From Aldehydirespirator sp965248735 (GTDB taxonomy: Bacteria > Actinomycetota > Acidimicrobiia > Acidimicrobiales > Aldehydirespiratoraceae): a DNA stretch of 64,000 nt. How positions within the stretch are numbered: the first letter of the stretch is position 1; each line of letters begins with the position of its first letter. The DNA lies in NCBI GenBank assembly GCA_965248735.1, contig OZ252146.1, positions 496,001 through 560,000 of the forward strand. The letters run 5' to 3'. Positions 18,032 through 26,889 of the stretch are shown here, piece by piece. The position numbers were made by a program, and so were the translations under genes. The notes below the pieces were generated by a model. That model was not told where the DNA came from. It did no database searches and was given only the letters and a program-made list of their open reading frames with translations.

Positions 18032-18481
18032 GTGGGAGCGGCCGCGGAGAAGGAGTCGTGGGCTTCATCGCCCGCAACCCGCAGGTCGATACAGGGCAAT
18101 CGCAGCCGCGACACGAAGCCCGAGATGGCGGTGCGCTCTGCCGTGCATCGGCGCGGAATCAGGTTTCGGGTATCGGCGCGGCCGCAGCCGGAGCTGGCCC
18201 GCACTGCCGATCTAGTCTTGCGCAAGACCCGCATCGCCGTGTTCGTCGACGGCTGCTACTGGCACGGTTGCCCCGACCACCACACCCAGCCGGCGACCAA
18301 CGCCCAATACTGGGCCGACAAGATCGCACGCAACATCGAGCGCGACAGCGAAACCACCGCATACCTACAGCAAACCGGATGGACGGTGCTGCGCTTCTGG
18401 GAGCACGAGGACCCCGAGACCGTGGCCGACAAGATCCAAGAATCCGTGCGGTCGGCCCTGTCCAACCGGCGTGACGATTGA
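18032..18481 (+). CDS. vsr: Very short patch repair endonuclease Vsr
   Basis: A 149-residue protein with GTG start. It matches Vsr: the N-terminal RSIQGNRSRDTKPEMAVRS, then ARTADLVLRKTRIAVFVDGC, the zinc/active-site region GCYWHGCPDHH, and TNAQYWADKIARNIERD with a GWTVLRFWEHE end. Vsr nicks 5' to T in T:G mismatches arising when 5-methylcytosine deaminates. Its position 210 bp after the receiver gene and on the same strand as the methyltransferase places it in one modification-repair island. Together with the Fe-S C-terminal module of the methyltransferase it may give two routes for T:G repair. Confidence 0.9.
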   Translation: MGAAAEKESWASSPATRRSIQGNRSRDTKPEMAVRSAVHRRGIRFRVSARPQPELARTADLVLRKTRIAVFVDGCYWHGCPDHHTQPATNAQYWADKIARNIERDSETTAYLQQTGWTVLRFWEHEDPETVADKIQESVRSALSNRRDD

Positions 18482-18734
18482 GGATCTGTCTTCGTCCGCG
18501 GACGCGCAAGTCCTACACCCACAGGTCGACTCTCGCCCGCCGCCACGTCGCCCGCTGCCTTCGCGGAGCATCCCACCATCCTTCGATGGGCCGACGAGGG
18601 CCGGCTCGCCTCCCAGCGCTGATCGTCCACGCCGACGACACCGCCACCAACTTCGGCACCCCGCCTGCCCGCTACAGCGCACCTTGGCCGCGATGTCCGC
18701 CACAGTCGACAACCGCCGCTACAGTGCCGGACTG

Positions 18735-19040
18735 ATGGTTGTGCAGAGTGACTACTCGACGGGTCCCGGACCCGCACCGCGGCCACAGACGAAGGCGCAG
18801 GCGGCAGCGGCCGGAGCGGCCGCGGAGATCGAGGCGATGCAGGAACTCGTGCAGAAGGCCGCCGCCAAGCTGTCCCACACGCAAGGCACAGTCACCCAGC
18901 ACGGCTTCCGGGGCACGAGCCCGGAGCAGAACGCGATGAACCTCAACGAGACGCTCCAAGCCATAGGCGAGTTGCTCGACGGCATGCGCGACCACTTTGG
19001 AGAGCTGGGAAGCCTGCTCGAGGAACTAGCCGAAGCCTGA
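18735..19040 (+). CDS. Small Ala-rich helical protein, unknown function
   Basis: A 101-residue protein (MVVQSDYSTGPG...) with a Gly/Pro start followed by Ala/Glu/Gln-rich predicted helices (EIEAMQELVQKAAAKL, LNETLQAIGELLDGMRDH). It ends in GELGSLLEELAEA, coiled-coil-like. A longer frame begins at 18471, but its first 88 residues are Pro/Arg-rich and overlap vsr, so the internal ATG was chosen. Size and helical character recall WXG100-like or chaperone-type small proteins, but no WxG motif is present. Unknown. Confidence 0.45.
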   Translation: MVVQSDYSTGPGPAPRPQTKAQAAAAGAAAEIEAMQELVQKAAAKLSHTQGTVTQHGFRGTSPEQNAMNLNETLQAIGELLDGMRDHFGELGSLLEELAEA

Positions 19041-19099
19041 CCCGCACCGGCATCCAACGGCGACGGCCGTGGTGGTGCCCAGGTCGCGTCGAGGTCAAG

Positions 19100-19241
19100 A
19101 TGGACGACAAGATCAAGCAAGATCGACAGCGATCTGAACCTCTACGGCGAGGCGATCCTCCGGCTGGACAAGGACGGATGGGTCGATGCCCTTGGAGCCG
19201 GCGGGCTCGACCATGAACCTCCGTCAGCGAGCGGCGTCTAG
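19100..19241 (+). pseudogene. Short decayed coding fragment before the integrase remnant
   Basis: Reading VEVKMDDKIK in one frame and then KIDSDLNLYGEAILRLDKDG to a TAG at 19239-19241 in another gives a plausible protein tail broken by a one-base shift near 19118. No start or family was found. It overlaps the convergent integrase remnant by 4 bp. Low confidence. Confidence 0.3.
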
Positions 19242-19832
19242 ACGTTGGTTGGGGTTTCGGTGAGGTATTGGGCCCAGTGTTGCATGGTGTGGGTGCGGGC
19301 AGCTAGCAGGTCGCTGCGCTGATAGGCACCCTCCACGCCTTTGACGATGTGGGCGAGGCAGGCTTCTCCGATCTCGCGGGGCACGGAGCTGTCGGCGCAC
19401 CAGCTTCGGAAGCTGGCTCTGGCTCCGTGCGGTGTCATCCCGAGTTCGAGTTCTCGGGCGAGTTTGCTCATGGTGCTGTCACTCATGACCACACCGCTCG
19501 CAGATGGGAATACCAGTCCGTCGCCGCCGCTTTGGGCCTTGGCTTCCTTGAGCACGTCGATGGCGCGGCTCGACAGCGGCACCCGGTGCGGTCGGGCGGT
19601 CTTGGTGCGCTCAGCGGGATTGTCCACACAGCCGCGTCGAGGTCGATCTCGTCCCAGCGCGCGCTCCGGACCTCCCCCGAGCGGGTCGCCGTCAGCACCA
19701 AGAACTCGAACGCCAGCATCGTTGAGGCGGGCGCGTCTGAGGCCCGCACAGCTGACATAGCCGCGCCCAACCTGTGATGGGGCAGCGCGCGTTGATGCTG
19801 GCGGCGGTCGTCTTGTCTGGGCAACGCGTCAG
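19238..19832 (-). pseudogene. Tyrosine recombinase remnant: 5'-truncated and frameshifted
   Basis: The catalytic half of an integrase of the same type as the one at 7043-8191. The upstream frame reads PHHRLGAAMSAVRAS, FEFLVLTATRSGEVRSARWD (catalytic Arg) and DEIDLDAAVWTIP. The frame then shifts by one base; the correct reading continues in the second frame as PAERTKTARPHRVPLS, with HGARASFRSW, AHIVKGVEG and the Tyr of AYQRSDLLAAR. The N-terminal arm-binding and core-binding domains are missing. The break lies only a few bases after the Trp-Thr codons, where the other integrase has its stop codon. It is surely inactive. It sits at the right end of the modification island, near tRNA-Ser copy 2. 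Confidence 0.85.
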
Positions 19833-19955
19833 CCCCCGATGGAGCCCGCAATCTGTCCGCGGCGATGGCGTTTTGCGGGGGTGGACGACGTTCTGGCATC
19901 CTGCACTTGGTTGGTCGGGGTGAGGAATCGTCCGCCGGCGGGCGAATCCTCGCCT

Positions 19956-20321
19956 TCACCCTTCTCGTCTCGCCCGGCATTGCATAGCCGCGGCCCAGGC
20001 GAACGCCAGCACAGCCGCTGTTGTCGCCACCGCGCCGATGACAAGACTCCAACCCCCGAACAGCAGCACGGCGCCGACCAGTCCCGTGACGGCCGAGACG
20101 GCACACACAGCCTTGGTCTGGGACTCCCGCTGCGCGATGCCGGCCTGCTCCCACTCTTCGATGGAGATGCCAGTCGCGGCCAGGAGGGCCTCTAGGTCTT
20201 CTCCCGACACCATGTCGTTCTCGTCCACCTCGGGGAGTCGGACGTACTCGCCCTCCGGGCCGACGATGTAGGAAGGCTCGCCCCGTTGCCAGGCCCTCAT
20301 GGCCAGCCAACGGCCGATCAC
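19956..20321 (-). CDS. Small two-helix membrane protein, unknown
   Basis: A 121-residue protein from a GTG start, with an internal ATG at 20300 as alternative. A soluble N-terminal part (YIVGPEGEYVRLPEVDENDM, then an acidic helix ending in ISIEEWEQAG) is followed by two closely spaced hydrophobic helices (AVSAVTGLVGAVLLFGGW and LVIGAVATTAAVLAFAWAA) and a basic tail. It lies upstream of the integrase remnant, on the same strand, at the right border of the island. No family recognised. Codon pattern and membrane layout support a real gene. Confidence 0.5.
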   Translation of the reverse strand: MIGRWLAMRAWQRGEPSYIVGPEGEYVRLPEVDENDMVSGEDLEALLAATGISIEEWEQAGIAQRESQTKAVCAVSAVTGLVGAVLLFGGWSLVIGAVATTAAVLAFAWAAAMQCRARREG

Positions 20322-20451
20322 GACGACTTCCCGTTGGGAAGCGTGTCGTGGTCACAACACATTCGATCGCACCCTACCGGGCCAGCGCGGGGACACGAAT
20401 CCTGGGGGCGGCGGCTCAGATCACGAGCGGACGGCGGGGATGCGAGGCACC

Positions 20452-20940
20452 ATGACCGACGACGAGCTCATGGGTCTGGCCCTGGCCGAGGCCCAGGCCG
20501 CATCCGCTCACCGCGACGTGCCCGTGGGCGCGGTGGTGTGGCTCGACGGCGAGGTGGTCGCCCGCCGACACAACGAGCGCGAGCTCACCGGCGATCCCAC
20601 CGCCCACGCCGAGATCCTCGCCCTGCGCGACGCTGCGGCCCGCATGGGCGGCTGGCGCCTCGACGGCGCGACGGTGGCCGTGACCCTGGAGCCGTGCCCC
20701 ATGTGCGCAGGCGCGCTGCAGCAGGCCCGGGTGGCCAGGGTCGTGTTCGGCGCCACCGACCCCAAAGCCGGCGCCCTCGGCTCGCTCTACAACCTCGGCG
20801 CCGACCCCCGGCTCAACCACGAGTTCGAGGTGGTGCCACGGGCGCGGGCCGAAGAGTGCGCCGCGCTGCTCCAGGAGTTCTTCTCGGACCTGCGGGACTC
20901 CGGTGCGAGCCCTGCAGGCGACCCGGAGGGCCGCCGGTAG
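20452..20940 (+). CDS. tadA: tRNA adenosine(34) deaminase TadA, copy 2
   Basis: A 162-residue deaminase with the same intact HAE and PCPMC zinc motifs as copy 1. It differs by two residues near the C-terminus (AEECAALLQEF instead of ADECAALLKEF) and one silent change. An in-frame ATG four codons upstream (MRGTMTDD) is possible. The roughly 50 bp upstream match the leader of copy 3 (59.4 kb) and not copy 1. It is followed after 10 bp by tRNA-Ser(CGA) copy 2, so tadA-tRNA was duplicated as a unit of about 590 bp. Confidence 0.9.
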   Translation: MTDDELMGLALAEAQAASAHRDVPVGAVVWLDGEVVARRHNERELTGDPTAHAEILALRDAAARMGGWRLDGATVAVTLEPCPMCAGALQQARVARVVFGATDPKAGALGSLYNLGADPRLNHEFEVVPRARAEECAALLQEFFSDLRDSGASPAGDPEGRR

Positions 20941-20950
20941 CCTCTGCGGC

Positions 20951-21040
20951 GGAGAGTTGCCAGAGCGGACGAATGGGGCGGCCTCGAAAGCCGTTGTGGC
21001 CTCCGGGTCACCATGGGTTCAAATCCCATACTCTCCGCCA
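20951..21040 (+). tRNA. tRNA-Ser(CGA), copy 2, with encoded CCA
   Basis: The mature body is identical to the copy at 12042-12128: acceptor GGAGAGT/ACTCTCC, anticodon CGA, long variable arm. Here the discriminator G is followed by CCA, whereas copy 1 continues with CT. It marks the boundary between two islands and is probably an attachment site. Confidence 0.93.
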
Positions 21041-21132
21041 GTCATAGACAGAATATGCCGAGGTCGTAGTACATTTTTGAGCGACGTTGGCGGAATCTGT
21101 CCCTGGATTTGTCCCACAGTCACCTGCGCCAG

Positions 21133-21240
21133 GTGTGTAACACAGCTACCGGAGCCAACCTGTAACACGGGTACCGGGACTTGACAGTGTGTAACACAGC
21201 TACCGGAGCCACACTGGAACACGGGTACCGGGACTTGACA
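21133..21240. repeat. Two tandem 54-bp units next to tRNA-Ser copy 2
   Basis: Two tandem 54-bp copies with about three differences. Each contains two related half-units built on TGTAACAC and a GTACCGG- or CTACCGG-type core, ending in GGGACTTGACA. Immediately downstream lies a second short direct repeat, TGTGTTGACAGTC twice. The position 90-230 bp inside the tRNA attachment site suits integrase arm-binding sites, but this is inference. Confidence 0.7.
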
Positions 21241-21372
21241 TTGGTGTGTTGACAGTCATGTGTTGACAGTCGGTCTGCGCTGTCCATCACCGATGCGACG
21301 CAAGTCGCCGGGAACCTGTTGAGTCGCGCTATCGCATAGGCCCCCAACGGCTAGTTGAGGCTGGGCACGGCG

Positions 21373-22755
21373 TCAGGGCAGTAGATCGCTCAGCGCAGTT
21401 GGCTGGCCGGGGATCATGGGCACTGAGCCGTAGCCGGCCCATATGAAGTCGATCCCTTGATGGGGGTGGGCGACTAGGACGCTGCGCACTACGGGTTTGC
21501 CACGCGAACGGACGCGGGAGTAGCGCGCGTGAGTCTTTGCCGCGTGGAACTCGACCCATTTGCGGCCGACATACTTGGCATCAAACACCACGACAGATGG
21601 CACGGTGCCGCCGCGAAACACGACTACGTCGGGCGTAATCAGGTTTTGCGCCAATTCCCGGTCGGGATGCGGCACGTTCTCAAGGCCTCGCCAGCCCCGT
21701 CCGCTGGCTGTGATCGTCGGTTCGAAGGCCACATGCACGTCGCCTGGGAACGTCACCGTCGCACCCGCGGGAACCCTGAGCCGGGTTGTGCCGGAGCTGC
21801 TTCTTGTTCCCAGGATGCGAAAACCCGGTCCCAATGGGGTCCCGTATCGGTCGTTGCACGCTTGGAGGACCTGCAAGAACACCCAATATTCGTAGAGCCG
21901 GATCATGCCCTTGACGCCTAGGCGAGCTTCGCCGGGTCCCTCGGTGGCGTGTGCCTCGGGGCGGTCCAGCATCCGCAACACCTTGTCGACGCGGCGGTAG
22001 CGGGCATCGTGCAACGTCCGCAGGCGGGCCGCCTCCACGCCGCCGCGCAGCGGGCCGCACGCCGCGTAGGGCTCCTTGCGCAGCATTCGGCTTGCACGGG
22101 CCGCCACGTCAGCGCCGTCGGGCTGCCGGCGCGAGTAGGAGGCCAGCCTTCGCAGCGTCTCCGCGACCAGGGTGTTCTCAGGCGTGTCGATGCTGCGGAC
22201 CAGAACTCGGCTTCGCCCCGTCCGTTGCAGCGGCGCGGCCCGAATGACGCCGGAGGTCAGTTCCGATGGCCTCCGCACCGCCTCCAATCGTCGAACACCC
22301 TCACCGAGCGTGAGGATCGTGCGCGGTTCGGCGGCGATCTGTCTGACGGGTGCTTCGATGACCCGCCACAGCTCGACGGGGGAGGGCAGCACTGCCCGCA
22401 GTCGGCCCACGCCTTCGGGGTCGAAGATCAGGTTGGCCCATACTCGCTCCAGTTCGGCTCGTAGCGCCTGGAACGCTTCTTGGCTGATCTTGTCGGGCGC
22501 AATCTCGAATTCGCCCTCGACGCGACCCGACTCCCGGCGCACCTCTACGAGGCCCAAGTGGCCTCGCAGAGTGTCGTGGTCAAGCAGGCGTACTGCCAAA
22601 TGACCGTCCCCGTCGGCGACGAGGGTGGCCGGGCCGAGCGAAACGGCCTCGCCGGGGTGCAGCCCGCGCAACTCGAGGGTGCGCGACTCCTCGACTCGCG
22701 GAGCGTCTCCACCCACCCCGAGCGGATGCCAGACGCGACCGACGCGGACTTCCAT
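21373..22755 (-). CDS. DUF2357-type McrC-like nuclease of a modification-dependent restriction system
   Basis: A 460-residue protein. The N-terminal beta-rich part and central helices match DUF2357-type McrC relatives (EIAPDKISQEAFQALRAEL, LRKEPYAACGPL, RYRRVDKVLRML). The C-terminal third is a PD-(D/E)XK nuclease: Asp in LITPDVVVF, then D-x-K in SVVVFDAKYVGRKW. In McrBC systems this subunit binds the GTPase ring and cuts DNA. Its gene follows the McrB-like gene by 25 bp on the same strand, consistent with a two-gene operon. It faces tRNA-Ser copy 2, with the tandem 54-bp repeats beyond its stop. Confidence 0.8.
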   Translation of the reverse strand: MEVRVGRVWHPLGVGGDAPRVEESRTLELRGLHPGEAVSLGPATLVADGDGHLAVRLLDHDTLRGHLGLVEVRRESGRVEGEFEIAPDKISQEAFQALRAELERVWANLIFDPEGVGRLRAVLPSPVELWRVIEAPVRQIAAEPRTILTLGEGVRRLEAVRRPSELTSGVIRAAPLQRTGRSRVLVRSIDTPENTLVAETLRRLASYSRRQPDGADVAARASRMLRKEPYAACGPLRGGVEAARLRTLHDARYRRVDKVLRMLDRPEAHATEGPGEARLGVKGMIRLYEYWVFLQVLQACNDRYGTPLGPGFRILGTRSSSGTTRLRVPAGATVTFPGDVHVAFEPTITASGRGWRGLENVPHPDRELAQNLITPDVVVFRGGTVPSVVVFDAKYVGRKWVEFHAAKTHARYSRVRSRGKPVVRSVLVAHPHQGIDFIWAGYGSVPMIPGQPTALSDLLP

Positions 22756-22780
22756 TCCAGGCTCTTTCGTCGTGTCGCGG

Positions 22781-25504
22781 TCAGGTTCGGGCGAGAGTCA
22801 GACGGGGATCGGTTCCGTCGAGATACTCGTCGTCGGAAACGCGGTCCTCGAGCCAGCGGTCAACGATGGCGGCGGACTCGCGGGCACCTACATTGTGGAA
22901 CTCTTCGCTCAGCTCCTTGAGAGTGTCGATCAACGGGCCCTTGAAGCCTCGGATCTTGGGGATGATGCGCTGCACGATGCCCCAGTCGAGGGCATGCACC
23001 GGGTCGATGACGCCCTCAGCGTTGGCCACGAACCTCTCGAGCTCCACATGGGCTCGCAGCCCCACTCCGATGTTTGCCCTGCGCAAGGTGTCGGCCACCT
23101 CGACGAGGAAAGGGTGGTGGTCCGGACTCGGAACATCGACGCAAACGTTGCGCCATTCGTCGGTGCTCACGAACCACGGAGCGGCCGAACGGTCGCCGGA
23201 GCTGTGATGGCGCTCGGAGACCTCGACGCTTAGATGCAAGACGTTGGCCCGGTCGATGACCCGCTCAGAGAGCGGCCGGGTGGTCTCGTCCACGTTCACG
23301 GTCCCCACGATGATCAGGTTGTTGGGATATTGGAGGTCAGGTGGCCACTCGTCGGCGTTGTCGGGCTCCTCGCCGCGGGAGTACAGCGGCAGTCGCACGT
23401 CGCCGCTGCCCGAGCTGGCTTCCTCCATCGCAGACAGCATCTCCGCGAGGTACTGCTCCACGGGCGCGAGGTTCATCTCGTCGAGAAGAACGAAGTGCAG
23501 CAGGTCGGGACGGCGCTCGCAGCTTCGGACCGTCTCAGCCAGCCACCCCGGCACGAAGCGCTGCGACACTGGGTTCACGAAGCCAAGCACCTCGGACTGG
23601 TCGATCCAGTCGGGGCGCACGGCTACCCTGCGAAACTGCTGGTTGCCGGTGTGAGCACCCAACGCTGCGGCGTAGAGCCGGGTCAGCGAGCTCTTGCCCG
23701 AGCCGGTGAGTCCAGCGAGGATCACGAAGGGCTTGGTCTTCAGCGCGACGTGCAGCCGCCGAATGTCCTCGTCATCGAAGTCCAGGCTTGTCGTGCAGTA
23801 GCTGACCAGGTGATCGACGAGGGACTCCTCGCCGTCGGCGGCGCTCCATCGATAGATGCGGTGCTCGCCGAGATCGCTCAGAAGGGCTTGGGCACGAGCA
23901 CGAGCGGCGACCAGCTCGGCGTCGCTCACTTCGTGATCGTGGAACAGGCTGTCGATCTCGGACTGTCTGTTGGCGAAGGCGCCGATGTCGGCTTCGCTGA
24001 AGTCGCCCCGCTCGTCAGTGAGGATCTGCTCGACGTCGGCGAGCCGCTGCTCGACGGTGTCACGGATCGTCTGGCGGATGCCCGCGACCTCCGCTTCGAG
24101 CTCCAGCTTGAGATCGTTGGCACCCCGCCCGCCCGGCTGTGATTCGACATCAAGGATCTTCTTGCGCCAATCGAACAGCAGCGTCTCGGGCGCGTCGAGC
24201 TCCTTGAGGGTGTCCACGAACTGCTGCAGATCCTCCAAGTGTTCTTGTAGCGCCTCATCCAGCTCGGCGGAGAGCCGACGCTGTGTGGCACCGATCTCGC
24301 GGCCGAGCTCGCGCTGGTCGCCGTCATCGAGGCGGGCCTCGATCTCTCCTAGGCGACGCAGCCATTCGTCGTCATCGCCCAAACCTGCATCTGCGACCTT
24401 TTGGCGCAAGCCGTCGTACTGGCTCCGGGTCAGCCTCGAACGCTGATCTCGCTCAAGCTCCTCCCGCAATTCTCCAACAGAAGCCTCAGCACCAGCGATG
24501 TCGTCGTCCGCCACGTGAAGTTCCACCATATCGGTGTCAACACCGTGTTTGTCCTTGAGCGTCGCCATGGCGTCGCGCACCAGGCGGTGACGTTCAACCA
24601 GATCGGCCAGCGAGGGAACCTCTTGACCGGTCTCCTCGCACCACGAGTCCACAATCCGGGCCAGCCGATACCGTCCCGATGCGTTGGTCGCGCGAGCGGC
24701 GGCGTCGAGTTGTTGCGCCAAGTCGGATCTGCTGACAGCAGGCGCCGCGTTGGCGACGAGGAGCGGACGCAACAACGCAGCCGCCAGCGGGCCGACCACC
24801 GCAGAAAAACCGGGGGGAACCTCCTCTAGCGCTGTCGGCAGCTGCCGACGGATCCACGGCTGAACGTCGCGTTGAAGATCCACGATGCCGTTCACCGCAG
24901 TGATCGCCTCCTCGCAGCGCTTGAGCATCTCGCGCCAACGGCGGCTTCCCTTGTCCACGCCGTTGTCGCGCAGCGACTGCTCGAAGCGACGCGGTTCCAT
25001 CTGTGCTCGCTCCGCCGGCTGACTCGCTCTGAGCGAGTCAGCGGTCGAACCAAGTTGCTCGCGGAGCCAATTCCAAGCAGAACGCTCGCCCGGGAGCTTG
25101 CTCGGCCCGTAGTGATCGAGGCTCAAGACGTCGTCGAGCCCATCAAGGCGTGAGTCGAGCAGGCGCTTCTTTTCGAGCCACTCGAACGCCGGGATGTCCC
25201 CTCCGATACTTGTGACGAACTCCATCGGCTGCCTGACAGCCTCCTCCAGCGATTCGGGCAGCCGGTGCGCGCCGCCGTTCACGGAGGACTGTCGCGTGAC
25301 GGCGACGAACCACCAATCGAGCACATAGGAGAGCGTGCCGTCTTCTCCCAAGTCGCATCTGCCAATGACGGCTCGTGCCGCCTCGACGGCATCGGAGGCT
25401 GCGGGATCGGTCTCCAAAATGGGAATGAGCAGGCCGAACATCGCGCTGGCTTCTGCATCGGACACGGGCGTTGCCCCCTGCAGCACTTTGATGAACCGTT
25501 CCAT
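22781..25504 (-). CDS. Coiled-coil McrB-like AAA+ protein
   Basis: A 907-residue protein. An N-terminal helical region (about residues 1-300) is followed by a long Glu/Arg/Leu-rich coiled-coil stretch (about 300-540). A McrB-type AAA+ motor comes next: Walker A GLTGSGKSS (about 600), Walker B LLDEMNLAPVEQY (about 675) and the McrB-family GTVNVDETTRPLSERVIDRA (about 735). The start is supported by AAGGAG 6 nt before the ATG. With the following DUF2357 nuclease gene it forms a type IV-like restriction pair. The coiled-coil insertion recalls the coiled-coil McrBC families described in recent surveys. What it senses (modified DNA or other structures) cannot be read from sequence. Confidence 0.82.
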   Translation of the reverse strand: MERFIKVLQGATPVSDAEASAMFGLLIPILETDPAASDAVEAARAVIGRCDLGEDGTLSYVLDWWFVAVTRQSSVNGGAHRLPESLEEAVRQPMEFVTSIGGDIPAFEWLEKKRLLDSRLDGLDDVLSLDHYGPSKLPGERSAWNWLREQLGSTADSLRASQPAERAQMEPRRFEQSLRDNGVDKGSRRWREMLKRCEEAITAVNGIVDLQRDVQPWIRRQLPTALEEVPPGFSAVVGPLAAALLRPLLVANAAPAVSRSDLAQQLDAAARATNASGRYRLARIVDSWCEETGQEVPSLADLVERHRLVRDAMATLKDKHGVDTDMVELHVADDDIAGAEASVGELREELERDQRSRLTRSQYDGLRQKVADAGLGDDDEWLRRLGEIEARLDDGDQRELGREIGATQRRLSAELDEALQEHLEDLQQFVDTLKELDAPETLLFDWRKKILDVESQPGGRGANDLKLELEAEVAGIRQTIRDTVEQRLADVEQILTDERGDFSEADIGAFANRQSEIDSLFHDHEVSDAELVAARARAQALLSDLGEHRIYRWSAADGEESLVDHLVSYCTTSLDFDDEDIRRLHVALKTKPFVILAGLTGSGKSSLTRLYAAALGAHTGNQQFRRVAVRPDWIDQSEVLGFVNPVSQRFVPGWLAETVRSCERRPDLLHFVLLDEMNLAPVEQYLAEMLSAMEEASSGSGDVRLPLYSRGEEPDNADEWPPDLQYPNNLIIVGTVNVDETTRPLSERVIDRANVLHLSVEVSERHHSSGDRSAAPWFVSTDEWRNVCVDVPSPDHHPFLVEVADTLRRANIGVGLRAHVELERFVANAEGVIDPVHALDWGIVQRIIPKIRGFKGPLIDTLKELSEEFHNVGARESAAIVDRWLEDRVSDDEYLDGTDPRLTLART

Positions 25505-25688
25505 GCGCGCTCCTTCCGGCGGCGGGCTCGCAGTATGTCAGCCGTTCGCAGCAACAGCCGCCGGCGGCGGAGGCGGGCCGAAACTGTGCAGTGGGGCTGC
25601 GCCAGCAGCCACCCCGCTCCATTGGCATCCCCCACGCAAAGCCCAGCGGTTGACTGACGATCTCCCCGGTTTGATCCGCTTGGGATAG

Positions 25689-25829
25689 GTGCGTGACGTG
25701 TGCCGGGATCATGAGGTCGCGAAGGCGTTGTTCTATCAAAGAAGCGATCGGCTGTTGGAGGGCCACAAGGCAGCGGTTGAAGCAGCCCAACGAGAAGCGC
25801 CCCGAGGACGCCGAGATTCAAGGAGTTGA
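25689..25829 (+). pseudogene. IS3-type orfA remnant
   Basis: The reading VRDVCRDHEVAKALFYQRSD followed by RLLEGHKAAVEAA resembles the helix-turn-helix transposase subunit of IS3-family elements. It stops after 46 codons, and a further piece in a shifted frame resembles the following leucine-zipper part. No intact start or terminal repeats were found. A dead fragment just upstream of another IS remnant. Confidence 0.5.
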
Positions 25830-26149
25830 AGAAAGCGCGTTGCGCATCTCGAACGGGTGCTCGGGGCGCAAGACGGCGATCAATCGACCGATCCGGGCGC
25901 GGCTCGGCCGACTCATTGAGATGATCGCTCGGTGATGTCGGCGAGGGCACCATTGCTAGCTCTGTGCAGATTGTGGACACCTCGCCGCACCCCGCAGCGA
26001 GCACCCGCGGCGAGTTCCGGCGCTTCGCGCTGCGCGCCCAGCTCAAGACACAGCCCCCCGGGGAGCGGCGTCGGCGCGCATCCCAGGGCGGGGTGCCGAC
26101 CCTCAAACCCAACCAACCCCTAAGTAAGCAAAAAGCTTGACACGGGACA

Positions 26150-26594
26150 TCTGGTCGCTCCAAGGACTTCAAGATCATCGTGTTGCACCACCAGCTCATC
26201 GTTCTGCGCAGACAACTCGACGCGCCTGCTTCGTCGAGCGCGACCGGTCCCTTCTGGGCGCGATGGCCGCCGCGCTACCCCTAGCGGCGTTGAATCCGGT
26301 CAGTTCAGCTCCTGGGCGTTCACCCAGCGCGCTCTGGACTCCGGGCTGGTGCAGTCGATGGGCTCGATCGGGAACTGTTTCGATAATGCCATCGAGTCGT
26401 TCTGGGCCCGCATGCAAGTTGAGCTGCTCAACCGGCGGCGCTGGAGAACGCGCCTGGAGCTGTCCAACGCCATCTTCGAGTACCTTGAGATCTTCCACAA
26501 CCGGCAGCGGCGGCACTCATCGCTCGACATGCTCACGCCCGTCGAGCACGTAATCCGTCACGCCACCACAACAGTCCGAGATCAAGCAAGCTGA
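26150..26594 (+). pseudogene. IS3-like DDE transposase remnant
   Basis: The left part reads RSKDFKIIVLHHQLIVLRRQ, the typical N-terminus of IS3-type integrase-core transposases. The right part, in another frame, reads QFSSWAFTQRALDSGLVQSM, then GSIGNCFDNAIESFWARMQ with the catalytic Glu, and ends with EIFHNRQRRHSSLDMLTPVE. The middle of the DDE domain is deleted and frames shift, so the element is dead. Confidence 0.75.
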
Positions 26595-26889
26595 CCGCGC
26601 GAAAGACAGGGCACACCAACTCCTGTGTTGTTGGCCCTGGACACGACCACCTCCAGGACCCAAACCCGACGTGGTGGCAGTAGAGGCGAAGCTGGTGCTG
26701 CCGATGCGTGAAACCCGGTGAGGCTCAGTTCAGTGTTCGGGAACTATTCTGATGTTGACTTCGTCTAAGCCTGGATCCACCGAAGCGGTGAGGTTGTGGG
26801 GGTTGGCGCGTCCACCAGAAAGGCCTCCTGACGTGGGAGAATGCTGTTGACGACAACGGTCATTCTGGCCACGAGAGGAGGCACTTCCT

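Noticed and set aside
21133..21240. 54-bp tandem units considered as a short CRISPR
   Set aside because: The two units adjoin without unique spacers and no cas gene is nearby.
12509..25504. Methyltransferase island and McrBC-like pair as one single defence system
   Set aside because: They are on opposite strands, separated by a tadA-tRNA boundary and an integrase remnant, and fit two separate insertions better.
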